Origin: Otis tarda
Taxonomy: Eukaryota; Chordata; Aves; Otidiformes; Otididae
Assembly: GCA_026413225.1 (NCBI GenBank)
Contig: CM048591.1
Coordinates: 45,637,803-45,701,802 of the forward strand
Length of the DNA: 64,000 bases
Direction: 5' to 3'
In this document: positions 1 to 12,989 of the stretch, piece by piece
Numbering within the stretch: the stretch's first letter is position 1
Layout: every line of letters starts with the position of its first letter
Notes under the pieces: model-generated
Databases searched by the model: none
Told to the model about the DNA's origin: nothing
Seen by the model: only the letters and a program-made list of their open reading frames with translations
Position numbers and translations under genes: made by a program

Positions 1-1181
1 TATTGCAGTAAGAAGAAGTATGGCCATAAAATATAAAAAAAATCGGAGTTGATTCCTAATAAATAATAATAATAAAAAAAATTCTCAAGGATCCAGAATA
101 TATTTTATTAGTTTCTTTTTTTTTTTTCCTTTTTTTTTTTTTGTAATTTATGCTGTTGCTTGCATTTTACTCACTTTGGATTTGGAAAGTATATTAGATT
201 TGGGGATTTTTGGTTCCTACTTGCTTTCTACATTGTAAGAAACCCTCAGGCAAAGACCAATGAAATTTTTTTACTACTTTGTCTTCTGTATCAGAATCTA
301 TAGAGCTAGATTGTGATGGTGACATATCATTAGAAGCTCAAAGACATAATTTCCATTCTAAAGTTCTTTTTTTTGGTTAATGTTCATACTCCTTTGATGT
401 TCACTTTAGCTAGATGTATTGTTTTATGAACACCGGTAGTGTGAATAATTGATTCAGTACCCAGAGAGCTTTATTTAACACATTTATTTCTTTAACAGGT
501 GTATTTTACATTTGTAGTTAGCTTTCATTACACTAAAAGTTTATTACTTAAAAATGTAATTCCTTTGAAAAATATTCAAATAAAAAGCTCCAGTGCACCT
601 TATTATATATTTAGTTTGCAGTATGGAAGATATATTTTTAAAGATCTTTGAAAAGTATTGGGTCAAATTTTCTGTTGGCTTAAATTGACAGTTTTGTTTT
701 CTAAGCATCTCATAGCAATTTACTCTCAGTGCATAACAGAGCTATAGCAAAGTAAATCTATGTCTTTTCAATGTGAGTTATAAAATATCTGTTTTTGAGA
801 ATGGTAATCTGTCATCTGTTAATTATGAAAACTGTGGTTTGTCACTTTAGAGTTTAGTTTGTATGTAACCTAGGAAGGAACCAAGCAGTTGTCTTGTTCC
901 AGCCTTGGTGTCATCTGAAACTGTATTTTTTTTAGAATGAAAAGTTCATTCAGTACTATGACAGTGTTAGAAAGGTGATGAATAATTTGGGAGCTGGTTA
1001 TTTCTGAAATCCTTTTTCCTATAAAATGATGACTAAGAGATAAGATTGGCAAAAAGTTGAGTAAAAAATAATGCAATTCTTATTTTCCCAAGTGCTTTGA
1101 TAGGAGTAAAAATGTTCAATTAATGAAATGTCTTCTTGTATTTGCAAAGTGTAACTAAAATAAGGTATCACTTCTTTCTAG
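1..1181 (+). other. LRRC2 intron, 3' part
   Basis: AT-rich sequence leads up to the acceptor at 1181. It contains a poly(T) tract at about 113-142 and no LRR-like exon on either strand. The preceding coding exon must lie left of the window. Confidence 0.8.
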
Positions 1182-1327
1182 CTAAGTAACCTGAAACAAG
1201 TCACAGTTGTGGACGTGTCAGCAAACAAGTTCCATTCTATTCCAATTTGTGTACTCCGGATGTCTAATTTGCAGTGGTTGGATATTAGCAGCAACAACCT
1301 GACAGATCTCCCAGAAGACATAGACAG
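1182..1327 (+). CDS. LRRC2: LRRC2 coding exon (fourth from the end)
   Basis: The exon is bounded by a cttctttctag acceptor and a GACAG/gtagtt donor. It starts in phase 0 with CTA AGT AAC and ends with two bases (AG) of an Arg codon completed by the next exon. It encodes one LRR and most of a second ([20 protein letters not shown]). Confidence 0.93.
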
Positions 1328-4300
1328 GTAGTTTATGTTTTAATTCATTGACAGACTTGTGAACAATAAAGCAAATCTAGAAAGTAGCAAGCTTCCAAGG
1401 GACACCATTAATGAAAAGTCATATGAAAAAAATCACATTTGGAAATGCATCAGATAGTTTTGCATGTAAACTTTACCATTATTATCATCGATGGACTAGG
1501 TCCGAGAACAGAAGCTACATTTTCTAGCTCACTGATGGCGAATTGCACAATCAGTGCCTCTGCTGTTCAGCTAACAATTTTTTTTTTTGTTTTCTGCATT
1601 CATAATAATTCATCATTATATCCAGGTATTGTTATCTGGGAAGTTTGTGGGATGTACTAAGTCCCAGTTCCAGCAGAGGGGATTCACCATATGGAGGTGG
1701 CAGCAGTATCTCTCTGGAGGGTGGATAGAGTGGAGGGAAGCATATTTAAGTTACTGAAAGAATCTGATAAACTTTAGCAGTAAAGCAGAAAAATATTGGT
1801 AAGATTAAAAAAAACACTAACAATGTTCCCCTCCAATTCTGAAGTATATATGCATGTGTACACTCGCTCTCTCAATGTAGAGACCTACTGTAATTAGTTT
1901 TAAAAAAATCATGCTGATCCCTTCAATGGGAGTAACTAGTCTGAGAAAACACTTTTCTTATCCCTAGGCCTATTTATTTCCTCTGAAGTCCTCTTGTAAC
2001 TTGGTTTACAAAACTTTACATAGCCATAAGTAAACTAAAACACAAATTAGCTAAAGTTTATTTTAAAAAGTATGGATAGTTTATTGATCTGGGAATCTAA
2101 ACCTGAGGCAGAAGAAACTTTACAGGAAGTTCATTGAGCTTTAACTTTCACAAGACCTTTGTTGCTGGGCAAAAATAGTTTTCTGGGACATTGTGTAATC
2201 ACAGATTTGTCTAACAGCAGGGCCAAAGTCTTAATTTCTATTAGTAATTCACATGCGCTAGCCACAACAGTATAAACTTGCTGTTTTTTTTTTTCCAGGG
2301 GATCTGAGCAGAGCTTTGATTAACTTCAAAGAGCTTCTGAGATATTTTTATTTTATGGAAGTATATTCACACAACTTAAGGGCCATTTTTTACCTGTAAC
2401 CTATATATATTTCTCTATCTCCAAAATATTCCTTTTCTACATTTCATCTTCTCCATTTTGTACTGTGTTGCCAGCCTTGATACTAAAGCATTGTAATCAG
2501 ACACCACAAAATAAGATTTTGTCTGTTTGACTTTGGGTTTTGAATTTTGAGATCTCCTGGGCTCACGTGCATTCTACACTAGAAAATGTCAGCATATCCA
2601 CCCACTGCGCTCCCCCAGTATACTGATACTGTTATTCAGACTAATGATTGCAATGCCTGCAGCCTCAAAGAACCTCAGTGAACTACCATGAAGTCTGTGA
2701 TTAAAAAAGATGACTTGGCAGTAAACTGAAGCCTTACTTAATATCTTTTTCTGAATTCAAACCAACCATGTGGGCCTGATAAGCAATTGCCTGCAACAGT
2801 GTTTTAGGAATGGACCCTTCTGGTCAAATGAGACAAACTTGGCTGTACTTTTTCTCTTCTACCTACTACAAGGAATAAATACTCAGCCACCAATTACTGT
2901 TGCATTAGGAAAAGCTAGGGGAAATAAAGCAAGAGAAACCCAATGCCTTCCTCAACAAAACATTGTCATTAAATTGATTTCAATGGGACAACTTGCAAGA
3001 GCCGTATGACCAGGAGCTGGTCTTTCTTTTGCTCCCCACAGTACTAATTACTAGTGAAAAACAATAGATGGAAATATACTGCCTAGCACAAACATATCTA
3101 ATTCATAGAAGCATATGGGAAAGGTGTGAGCTGGTGACCCATATTTTTCCTTAGTTCCGCAATACACATGGTGGTGCTTTGTATCGTATTCTGTCAACAT
3201 CTGTATAAAAGCACAGTAATTTTGGTAACCTTTTATATTTGGCATGCTTCTGAGTGCTTGTCAGAGGTATGCTATTAATATCTATAATGTTGAACCATGA
3301 CTGGAAATTTCCATTAAAGTTGATGTCAATTTGTGAAAGTGTGGTATGAGTAATTTTTGAGAAGCCAAATATGATGCATGTAATTGTTCTTCTTTTACAC
3401 AAGATTAAGTCTGTACTGCTGTTTTTGGATAGATGCTCCTGGTTGAAATAAATATTTTAAGTTATCTTTATCTTTTATGTTTTTATAGGTTAGATCAACT
3501 GCAGACGCTCCTCCTACAGAAAAACAAGTTGACTTATCTTCCACGAGCTCTGGTCAATATGCCAAAGCTCAGTTTGCTAGTTGTCAGTGGCGATGACTTG
3601 GTTGAGGTACCCACAGCAGTCTGTGAGTCAACCACAGGTTTAAAGTAAGTAAAAGTGAAAGAGAAAGGAGTAAGTTCTTAAGAAGAAAAGGTAGATGCAC
3701 ACAGAAGAAATACTTCTCCAGGCATCAGTTTCTACCATACCTGTTGGTCAAATTCTGATGCATTTTATATCAGAGCTCTTAAGGAGCCACTAGAGAGACT
3801 GGAAATTGCAGAGGAGCCAGAGTATTCTCATTTTCATCTACCAGTTCCCCACATTGTGCATCTGTATGCATAAACTGCTATTCCTCTGTAGATTTGGTCA
3901 TAGCAGCTCTAATTCTAGAGTTGCAAAGCCGTGCCCCACAGTGGGACCAGTAGTCTGGCAGTTAGATGTTACCTCACTGCTGTCACAAGTATGCTGCTCT
4001 GAGTGGGAGGCATGACTAGTTACAAGGCTAAATATTGTCACATGAGTTTACTAGTTCGTATATTCTTTGGTGTGAAACAGCACCTTATTGCTGCATGCAG
4101 GATAAAACTAAAAGGCCTTTTAGTCTGCAATTACAATGATCTTGCATTTCTGCAGGCAATGTTCAGGTCTTTGATTATGAAACCACTTGAGACTCCATAC
4201 TGGGTCTGGCTGGGATGGAGTCAACTTTCCCCATTAGCAGCCCTTATAGTGTTGGGCTTTCTGTTTGTAGCTAGAATGATGCAGATACCACACCAAGGTT

Positions 4301-7119
4301 TTTTACTACTGTTGAGCAGTGCTCTCACAGCATCAAGGCTGTATCTCCAACCCTCCCTCACAAAGGCGAGTAGGCTGTGCATGAGCAAGAGGTTGGGAGG
4401 GGACACAGCTGGGACAGTGGACTCAAACTGATCAAAGGGATATTCCAGACCATATGATGTCATGCTCAAGCTAAAAGAAAGGAGAAGTGGGTCATTTGTT
4501 ATCAAGATGTTTGCCTCCCAAAACAACCACTATATGTGCTGAGTCCATGCTTCCCACAGAGTGGCTGGGCATCACCTGTTGATAAGGAGTAGAGAATATT
4601 TTTTTTTTACTTTGCTTTGCTTCTGCACATGGCTTGCATTTTTCTTCATTAAGCTCTCTTTATCTCAGCCTATGAGTTTTTCATCTTATGTCCTCCCCTT
4701 GTCCTGCTGAAGAGGGGGAGTGAGAAAGCTGCTTGGTGGGCACCTGGCAAGCCAAAGTCAACCGACCACAGACTCATAGCAATTCATGAGATTTTTAAAA
4801 GCTGTATGATTTGTTGGAACATTTGTTCTTTTAAAAGTAAGAATTTTTTTTTTTTTTTGTTCTTGGAGTGATAATATCATCAGAGATTTTCAGAATACTG
4901 TGCACTTAATTTGCACATTATGCAAGTTGTTTATGTAACCATCTAATTTTTCACCTGCAATGTGTAGCCGTAGGAAATTTGCAAATATGACATAATGCAT
5001 GCCCAGTCATGCATTGTAAAAGAGAAGTAATATAACAACAACTAAAAAATGGAGAAACATATTGTTAGCAAAGTGATACTGGCAAAATTCCAGATAGCTA
5101 GGCAACGTTGTTAGGATGGAGTTCATACTGTTCATTAACAGATGTGAAATTGCAGTGCAGTCTGTCAGAATTTCCATAATAAAGAAATATACCTGTTATT
5201 GCAAAGAATGATTTATGTAGATAGACAAAAAGAAAGAGATAAATCTGATAATTTTTATATGGAAAGTGGAGTATAGAGAGGGTGCCATTTGAAATCTTTG
5301 TTTCTAATAATAGATGTATGCTAACAATGCTATAGTGCAAAAATTGAGCAAATGTTCTTTACATTTCCCCTTCTGACTGTAGTAACAACTTCTAAAATGT
5401 CATTCATGTTGGGCAGTGATGTTCGGAAGCCTGTTGCATATATCCTTGTGTTAATCTCTCTTTAGATTTGTAAGTCTCAAGGACAGCCCAGTTGAAACTA
5501 TTGTATGTGAAGACACTGAAGAAATTATAGAAAGTGAGCGTGAAAGGGAGCAATTTGAGAAAGAGTTTATGAAAGCATACATTGAAGACCTAAAGGAAAG
5601 GGGTAAGTGTTAATTTGCAGTAAGCTTCCTGCTATCTTGAATGTAAATGCAGACATATATTGGGAACATTAATTTTTAATAGTACAAACAATATACGCTT
5701 AAACTATACTTGTCTGTTATGGTATAATATAAAGACTAAAAGTGAAAATGTTGAATGTGTTTTTTAAAAGTTTAGGCCCTAACTAAAACACTTGATCTTG
5801 AACAAATGTGTACAAAATTAATAGTGTGTTTGTACATAGATAAATTCTTAATTGAATGATAGTGTATGCAATAATTATCCTATTTTTCCAGATTTACTTA
5901 CCTCTCTTGGGATTAGCATTAGTGATTTTGAATTCCTGCAGGACTGCTTCTCCTCCTCAAAAAGAAACACAGTATATATTTGAAATATTTTTTACAATGA
6001 TAGAACATTCTTTAACAGTGTATCTGTATCAATGTACTAATTGTCCAACCCTGTAAAACTGTTGTGGTAAAATCACTGCTTTTGTCTTGATTGCACAGTA
6101 CCTGAAGGTTTGCATATGATTTTATTTTGCTGTCTTATATTTACCATAGTTAAGCAACTGTCAATCTCTTGAGTCTTGTTTAGTGAAGTGTGTTAGGAAA
6201 CAAAGGGAAAATTTACTGTGAGCCAAAATACCCTACAAGGTCTATTTAAATCTCTTTGAGAGTTTGTGTGTAGAAACAATTTTTTTTTGTGGAATGAATC
6301 TTACGATATTTTTACATTCCTTGCATTTCATGTAAGTGGTCTGTATAGTAGTCCTACAAGATCTGGTGCGAAAGAAATGTAAAGAGAGGCCATAGGATGT
6401 GGCTGCAGAATACTTTTCATGTTCTGATACTGGACTTTTTGTTCCTTAACGTTCGAAAGATGCACACTTGAGTATTCAAGCCAGCTGCTCTTAAAGTGAA
6501 GTCTGCTACAAAATTGCCAGATTCTGGTAATGGTAGTGACAGTGTTTAAAATGGAGGGAAGATGGAGGAAAAACTGAGATCATAATTTGTCTTTAGAGAT
6601 ACTAATGAAATATGTAGTGATGGAGTTGTATTTATATATTGTGAAATATGCAGTCTGAGGTAATGGCTGAAAGCCGCCTGAAGTCTGCATTTGGCCCTGT
6701 CAAGCATAGGCCGGCTTTATACTCCTTTGGGGCTAAGCAGCTCAGGGATACATTTTTCTGCCTTCCTAGACAAAACTTAGCTCTATGCTTTTTATGACGA
6801 TGTTGGATCATGAATCACTCTTGGATTTCCTGCTTCTGTACTCTTGTGCTATAGATTATGCCAATACCTGCTTTGAAAGGCAGACTGGAGAAGGAATAGC
6901 TTCTGTGTAATACGAGCTAGCAGAATTTCTGAAAGATAGCACAGAGATCACTTGTAGAGTACCTTTGAAATAAACCCAAACCTAGCTGTTTCTGGCTCAG
7001 GGCTCCGTTTATTTGTGCTGGATTACATAGGTGAAGTCTGAGATGTATTTCTTTTTTCTCTTTTCACAGATTCTGCCCCTTCCTACACTACGAAAGTATT
7101 ATTCAGTCTTCAGCTCTGA
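1182..7119 (+). CDS. LRRC2: LRRC2, leucine-rich repeat-containing protein 2, C-terminal four coding exons (spliced, 5' partial)
   Basis: Four exons (1182-1327, 3489-3644, 5466-5602, 7070-7119) join in frame over 489 nt and encode 162 residues plus TGA. The human protein is about 371 residues, so this is the C-terminal part. The reading begins [17 protein letters not shown] and runs through successive LxxLxLxxNxLxxLP repeats: [17 protein letters not shown], then [15 protein letters not shown], then [15 protein letters not shown]. An acidic [17 protein letters not shown] stretch follows, then AYIEDLKER and the end [12 protein letters not shown]. These phrases match LRRC2 as I remember it and separate it from the paralogue LRRC39. 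The protein has no enzymatic motif; the repeats form a binding scaffold. In mammals the gene is expressed mainly in heart and skeletal muscle and has been linked to mitochondrial function, which is known of the family and not visible here. All introns are GT-AG. No frameshift or in-frame stop is seen. Confidence 0.95.
1328..3488 (+). other. LRRC2 intron (2.2 kb)
   Basis: This GT-AG intron separates two LRR exons. I see no transposon in it. A CCAGCAGAGGGGAT motif at 1670-1683 resembles the CTCF core but is unproven. Short ORFs here look like chance. Confidence 0.85.
3489..3644 (+). CDS. LRRC2: LRRC2 coding exon (third from the end)
   Basis: The acceptor is ttttatag and the donor is TTTAAA/gtaagt, a near-consensus donor. 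Its first G completes the split Arg codon. The exon encodes [18 protein letters not shown], a further repeat, and the VPTAVCEST segment. Confidence 0.94.
3645..5465 (+). other. LRRC2 intron (1.8 kb) carrying a solo LTR
   Basis: This GT-AG intron is about one third filled by the family A LTR at 4196-4770. A poly(T) tract lies near 4847-4858. The rest is unrecognised. Confidence 0.85.
4196..4770 (+). mobile_element. Solo LTR, family A (ERVL-like), in an LRRC2 intron
   Basis: The segment resembles a widespread avian LTR that begins near CTGGTTTTGGCTGGGATGG and ends near GGTTAAACCATGACA. Shared landmarks are GGCTGGGATGGAGTCAACTT, CAACCCTCCCTCACAAAGG, GGGATATTCCAGACCATATG and TTTATCTCAGCCTATGAG. 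A 5-bp direct repeat GACTC flanks it (4191-4195 and 4771-4775). The 5' terminal TG has decayed to CA, and the 3' end is ACCACA. The sense strand is + because a TATA-like CTAAAAGA and then a polyadenylation-like ATTAAG follow in order. It is the reverse complement, diverged, of the copies near 24.8 and 46.9 kb. There is no internal region, so recombination between LTRs probably removed it. It is diverged and thus old. Confidence 0.82.
5466..5602 (+). CDS. LRRC2: LRRC2 coding exon (second from the end)
   Basis: The acceptor is ctctctttag and the donor is GAAAGGG/gtaagt. The first base completes a Lys codon shared with the previous exon, giving [12 protein letters not shown]. The exon ends the repeat domain and carries the Glu-rich helical tail followed by AYIEDLKER. 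Confidence 0.93.
5603..7069 (+). other. LRRC2 last intron (1.5 kb)
   Basis: This GT-AG intron ends in a strong pyrimidine tract (cttttttctcttttcacag). It holds no recognised repeat or exon. Confidence 0.85.
7070..7119 (+). CDS. LRRC2: LRRC2 terminal coding exon with stop codon
   Basis: A ttttctcttttcacag acceptor precedes ATTCTGCCCC. The split codon gives Asp, then [15 protein letters not shown] and TGA at 7117-7119. The exon is too short for a simple ORF search. It is recognised because the C-terminal peptide matches the conserved end of LRRC2 and because the phase fits. Confidence 0.93.
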
Positions 7120-9457
7120 AGATCATAAATCTCTAAATCACTAGTGAATATCAGAATAACTCTTATTTTTCTCTACCTAAATAGAAAACACTGAAAACCA
7201 TAGATGGGCAAAAGCACTTCAAAATCATAATGAATTTTTAATTTGTAACTGTAGTTGCTTCCACCGACTAGAGATACAACAAAGAGCAGTAGAGTCTTCA
7301 TAAGACACTGTTTCACCTTTTAAATCATCATATCTATAGTCAAGTCCACAGCAACAGCTACTAATTTACATATAGGCCTGCTGAAAGTAATTATTCACTG
7401 TAATAAAGTATACACAGGCATAGATGCCCTCAGGATGAAGACAACGGATGTTGTAGTTGGAATAGTGGAACATAAATCATCATCTTAAAAAGTGATTTGT
7501 TTATATAAGAGAGGAAGGATTAATTTAGAAAATGAATGTGATCTGTTGTGTTCTTAAGATCAAATAACACATTTAGTTCTTTACAATATTTAAAGTGAGA
7601 ACACGTATATCGTTGTTTGCATTTACTTTCTGTTCTTCAGGGAAATCCTCCTTGGGATTTTAAGTTTAGGTAAGTTTCAACAAGTTTATACATAGAAACT
7701 GTAGCAATTCTGCTGCTTTTTTCAAGCATATTATAAGCTTTTACCTGGTTGCAAATTCAAGTACCAACATGACTGAAACTTCTCTGCTAAGCAGTTTTAT
7801 AATACAGCAGTGTAGTAAATAAGATTTTAAAGACTAGGCAGCGTGAACAAATGCTATCAGCTAAGTGATGATAAAGGTCTTCTGCTAATGGTTTCAGATT
7901 ACTGGATTTCGTGGACATTTATTGGAATTTTCCAAGTCGTGTAAGAATGAGTTTGCTGGATAAGAAGTTATATTGCTTGCTATTTAATAATCTGTTTATG
8001 TGTAATTATGTAAGTGTATATACTGTAGAATTTCAGAAATCTAGTTTTACATATATTTTTTGTTTAATAAATCAATACTTTTTGATCTAAAATGACTTGA
8101 GACTTTGAGAATTTAGACTCAAATTAGAGAATTTAAATAGTTCTAAACTTCCAAGTGCAGTTAGGGGAACTGATATTTACATCTTGCTTTTGTATTATAG
8201 CTGAGCTATGTCCAGTTTCGTGCAGTAGAGTACCACTTAAGTCAGTCATATTTAAAAAGCAAAGAAACAAAGGATGTGTTCCTCAAGATTTCCATATTAA
8301 AAAATACGGCTTTTGATATTTTGTTTCCTTTTAAACTTTTTAGCATTCATTCTTTTGAAAGAAGAGAATTTGTAAATACTAGGTGTGTTACTTATTCCAG
8401 TCACAAACTCCTGCAGTTATATTGCTGTGCAAAATAAAACCCTCTCAAGTTGGTCTCTAGGTGTTAATGCTGGTTTTAAGCAAGTCCTGAAACGAAGGGA
8501 AAGTTTCAAAAAACTCCAAGAAAACTTGAGATTGATCTGAAACAGAATAATGGAAGATATGAAATGCTTTTTTAATTAAAAAGTTATTGAAATATGATAA
8601 AGTTGTGGCAATCAAAGTGAGCTTATAGAAATCAGGCTATCTGAAATGACTCTACTAAACTTTCTTTTAGTGACACAATAGATTTTGCTGATTAGGTATT
8701 GATATTAATGTAATAAACTTCTGTAAGACGTCTGATCTGGTATTACTTGAAATTCTCTTTCTGGAGTTCTACTGTAGTCTAATATGATCCACTGAAAATC
8801 AGAGGAATGGAGATCACAACTGCTGTGTATATAGAATGGAGATGTTCATTATGCGAGTTGTAACTTTAAGAAAGACTAATGACACAGATGTAATTAACTA
8901 AAGAAAAGTTCCCAGTGCAAATTCTAGTGTCAGAATTGTTGGATATATAAACAGAAGGTACTTGAATAGAGAAGTTGTATTAGTACTTATTTAGCATTGC
9001 TGCTAATCTTCCTTGAAAGATTTCTGCTGTTCACAGATAAGAGTAATGCAGACAAACTGGGAAATGTTCAGAAGAAAACCAACAGCATAGATAGAAAACA
9101 TGCATTTGTAAGTTAATGGAACAGTGAACAAGTCCATTTGCTTGTCAGCATTTATAAATTAAAAATCACATGCTAGAGACAGGATTTTTTTTACTGCAGC
9201 TGACAAACATAAGGCATAATTCAACAGAATTGACAGATTTGAACTAGAAGCAAAAGGCCTGTTTTCATTAAGAGTAGCCGTGTGACAACGGACGGAACAC
9301 TGGTAAATTCTCAGTCAATAGCAATCTTTAAGTCCAGGTTAACATTTTGCTTAAAAGATTGCTGTAACAATTAAGCCATGGAAAATGCAAAGCAAATGGT
9401 ATACAAGGTATACTAGTGTTACCCAGCTTGATGTTGGACCTGTGTGAATCTAATTTT
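7120..9457 (+). other. LRRC2 3' UTR and downstream flank
   Basis: The sequence after the stop codon is AT-rich and noncoding. Candidate polyadenylation signals AATAAA occur at 7402-7407, 8066-8071 and 8433-8438. The one at 8066 has a T-rich stretch downstream and is a reasonable 3' end, but the choice is inference. No transposon is seen until 9458. Confidence 0.55.
8066..8071 (+). terminator. Candidate LRRC2 polyadenylation signal AATAAA
   Basis: A canonical hexamer lies about 950 bases after the LRRC2 stop codon and is followed by tcaatactttttgatc. Alternatives stand at 7402 and 8433. Confidence 0.35.
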
Positions 9458-10150
9458 CATAGAATCACAGAGTGGTTTCAGCTGGAAGGAACCTTCAAAG
9501 ATCATTTGTACCAACCACTCTGCCACAGGCAGGGACTTCTTTCACTAGATCAGGTTTTCCAAATGCCTGTCCAACCTGACCTTGAACACTTCCCATGATG
9601 AGGCATCCACAATTTCTCAAGGAAACCTGTTCCAGTGTCTCACCACTCTCATCACAAATAATTTCTTAGATTCAATCTAAGTCTACATCCTTCTGTTTTA
9701 AAACCATTACCCCTTGCCCTGTCACTACAGGCCTTGCTAAAGAGTTTCTCTTTGTCTTTCTTATAAGCCCGCTTTAGGTACTGGAAGGCCAGTGTAAGGT
9801 CTCCCTGGAGCCTTCTCTTCTCCAGACTGAACAACCACAACTCTCTCAGCCTTTCCTCATAGGAGAGGTGTTCCCACCTTTTGACCATTTTTGTGGCCCT
9901 CTGGATCTGCTCTAATAGGCCCATGTCTTTCTTGTACTGGGTACACCAGAACTTGAGATAGTACTCCAGGTGAGGTCTCATGAGAGCAGAGCAGAGGGGG
10001 AGAATCTCTTCCCTTGACCTACTAGCCATGCTTCTTTTGATCCAGGATATGATTGTTTTTCTGGGCTGGAAGTGCACATTGCTGGCTTTTGTCCAATTTT
10101 TCATCCATGAGTATCCCCAAGTACTTCTCCATAGGGCTGAGAGCTTTTAG
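9458..10150 (-). mobile_element. CR1 LINE, 5'-truncated 3' end
   Basis: Read on the minus strand, this is the end of a CR1 element. It starts near AAAAGCTCTCAGCCCTATGG and runs through the C-terminal part of the reverse transcriptase ORF, with SRSREEILPLCSALMRPHLE, then [20 protein letters not shown] and FQYLKRAYKKDKEKLFSKAC. The short 3' UTR ends at the octamer-type tail, seen on + as catagaatcacagag. Codon 'AMRPHLEYY' and later positions are diverged, and the last part of the ORF is broken after LNLRNYL. This is a dead copy. Confidence 0.93.
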
Positions 10151-12989
10151 TCCTAGCTCTTATAGAACATTACTTCCTAAAATTCTATTCACAGAAAGAA
10201 AGGATTATTTTTGCCATAGGATTTGTCAAGTATCTCTGTGTAAGGGCAAGATGGTGTACATGTACAACTGTCTCCATTGCACCTATAATGTCCACTGAGT
10301 AATGTGAGCTGTAACTGAAAGTCCTGATAACCACATTTAGGTTTTACTTTTATGTCCTGTACAGCAAAAATACTGTAAGAACGTATTTATCACATGCTGT
10401 TAAATATAATTTTATTAGTGTTATCCATTGCGGTACAAAATCTGTGTATCAAAAGGCACCAAATTTGGAATTTTGACTAGTTTTATTGTTTTTCTACACA
10501 ACTTGGTTTGCTAGTAATTTTAGTTCAAATTATTATCCTTCACTAAAAACCAACATTTCTGGAGAAGAGAATTCTGTTATTTGCATGTTGTATACTTTCT
10601 TTTTCAATTTTTGAAGACTAATGATTTTATGAATGAAAAGAATTGTGTGTACTAATGGCAGTTTATGATATTTTTAAGCTTCTGATGTCAGATACTTAGA
10701 TAACTAAAGGAAAGCAATGTGTTTTTTCTTCTGAGCTGAAAAACTGACATGCAGGTGTTATGTGCAGCATCTTTATTGGCTGTGATGAGCTGCCAAATAC
10801 TACACTTCCTAAAACTCAACACTTTGCAAAGGAAGCAACGAGCAAAATGATAAAAAGTGAGTGCTCTTTTCTTGATGATGGGACTTGATTTCAGTAGCTG
10901 CTAGGTCCTTGTCTGTGGAGGATTTCTGTGCAGATTAGCTTCTGCTTCACAGAGGATGGGAGGAGACTGGAAAGTAGGGTTTTTTTTTTTTTTTCCTGAT
11001 TTTGAGGTCTCTTTTGAACTAGTTCTAACAAATAGAAGAACTGTAACTCAGCATAACTCTCGTTATATACATCTTGAGCAACGCTTCTACATGTTGAGCA
11101 GTTCAGGAAAAGTCTCCTTGCTTTTCAGTAGCTGAATCTGCTGCTTGGACTGAATGAGGCCGTGACTATATTCTATACTACAGCTCACTCTCTTCTTCAC
11201 TTCACTGGTCCATTAGCAGCTATGGATGTTGCTTAGTGTAAAATAGGGGATCTGCATGCTGTTTCATTATGTGCCAACTGACATTAATATTAAAGGAATA
11301 TTATTATCTCTTGCCTCTCCCTGGAACTTTCTGCTTTCTTGTTGCCAGTTGCAACACAACTACTTGAGGTTCAGCAAAATCTTACTAAAGATGCTTTTTA
11401 TATCTAAAAAGTAATTACATCTTAAACGTGTTGCCTCTGCTATGTTTGGAGCTTCTATTTTCCACTAATCCTTCCAGCCTTTTCCTAAAATCAATAGTGA
11501 CATTTTAAAAGTAATTAAATTAGCTATCAAAATGTGGTGAATAGATCTGTAAGGAAGGATATCAGCTTAGAGAACTGAAAACCAGTTTTAGGCTATACAA
11601 GAGCAATGTTTGAATCCAGATTTGCATATATGACATTGTATTTTCTTTTTCATTTGTTACACAGCTCCAGACAAGTTGAGGCTGTGTCAGCCTTTGGGCC
11701 CCCCTGTGTTTTATGTAATGACATAAAATAATATGTTTAAAAAAACCAATGTGTTACACTGTATGGCCTTAAGCTGATAAATACATGTGGTGCTCCTCTG
11801 AGCTACTGAAGCTGCTGTCTGCGCTTGGGACATGACAGATCTTTTGTGTGTATGTTAGTTGCACTGTTTGGCACAGAGGAACACCACAACATATTTCTTT
11901 CAGAATTCCTACAGGTTTATGAATGGCATGAAAGGTTATTGAACGTTTCATTCTTATTCTGTGTTTGCTGGTTTGAAAACTGCAACGATATGTCACCTGT
12001 TGTATCTATGTAACTTCCTGTCAAGATAAATATTTGAAAAGAAGTTGATCCCAAGTTTGTTGTGAGGATCTACTTGGGCAGGTAGAGCGGGTCGGCTGTC
12101 TGCTCTAAGTGCACTCAGAGAAGGTGACTTCAGTGGTTAGACATCAGCAACTGCAGGAACCACAAGTGGCAACACCCGTGATACAACTAGGCAGATAAAG
12201 GAGACTGAGCTTTTAGTTTTTTAAAAATATACTTTTTTTTTTTCACTTTTTAAAAAGGCCTCCTTTCTCTATAGCTACGGGAACTGTACATCAAGGCACA
12301 TATTGGCATTTGAAGGTAGCACATGATTTCAGGAATGAGGGTTTAAAGAAATCAATAGTATTTTAGTCGCAATAAAGTGACCATTGACAATAGTATGATA
12401 TGGCTGAAAATGATCAAGATATATCTGCTTTTATGCTATAAACAGGCTCTGCATATGTTGGAATGTCTTGCTTTAGGAAAGCTTCTGCCCAAAAGGTATC
12501 TGGTAGTTCCTTTACCTCTTACTTTGGACTAGTGTAAGCTTATACTGCATTAAGACAAGCTACCTTCTTTTTCTTTCCCTCTCTTGTTTATCTAACAAAT
12601 AAAAAGTCAGAAGTTCATGTTAGAAATCTCTCCTACAAATTAAAAAAAAATTGGCATGCAATTTTCAAGAGCTTGTTGGCTACTTGATGCTGACAATAAA
12701 CTGCTAAACTGAGTTGTCCCTGCATCAGTCACAGTAATTAGCATTTGGCATATGCTATACATATAACAGGTGTTGGCATACTAGTTAGAAGTTCTCAACA
12801 CAGAAATACTATATCCTGGCTGAGAGGATTCATTTACATCCCTTTTCTCTCCTGCTTGTCTGTCACATAATGCCCTAGGTATGATACTAAATTAACACTC
12901 TGATATTTGGTACTTAATGATTCCTCAGTTTGCTAAAAATATTTTGCATGTTTTATCCCAGGGCATATCGTAAACTAACAGGAAGGCTC
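10151..12989. other. Intergenic, no recognised feature
   Basis: AT-rich single-copy-looking DNA with poly(T) tracts near 10980-10995 and 12233-12243. Short ORFs on both strands at 11.77-12.01 kb overlap each other and have no recognisable protein character. Confidence 0.6.
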
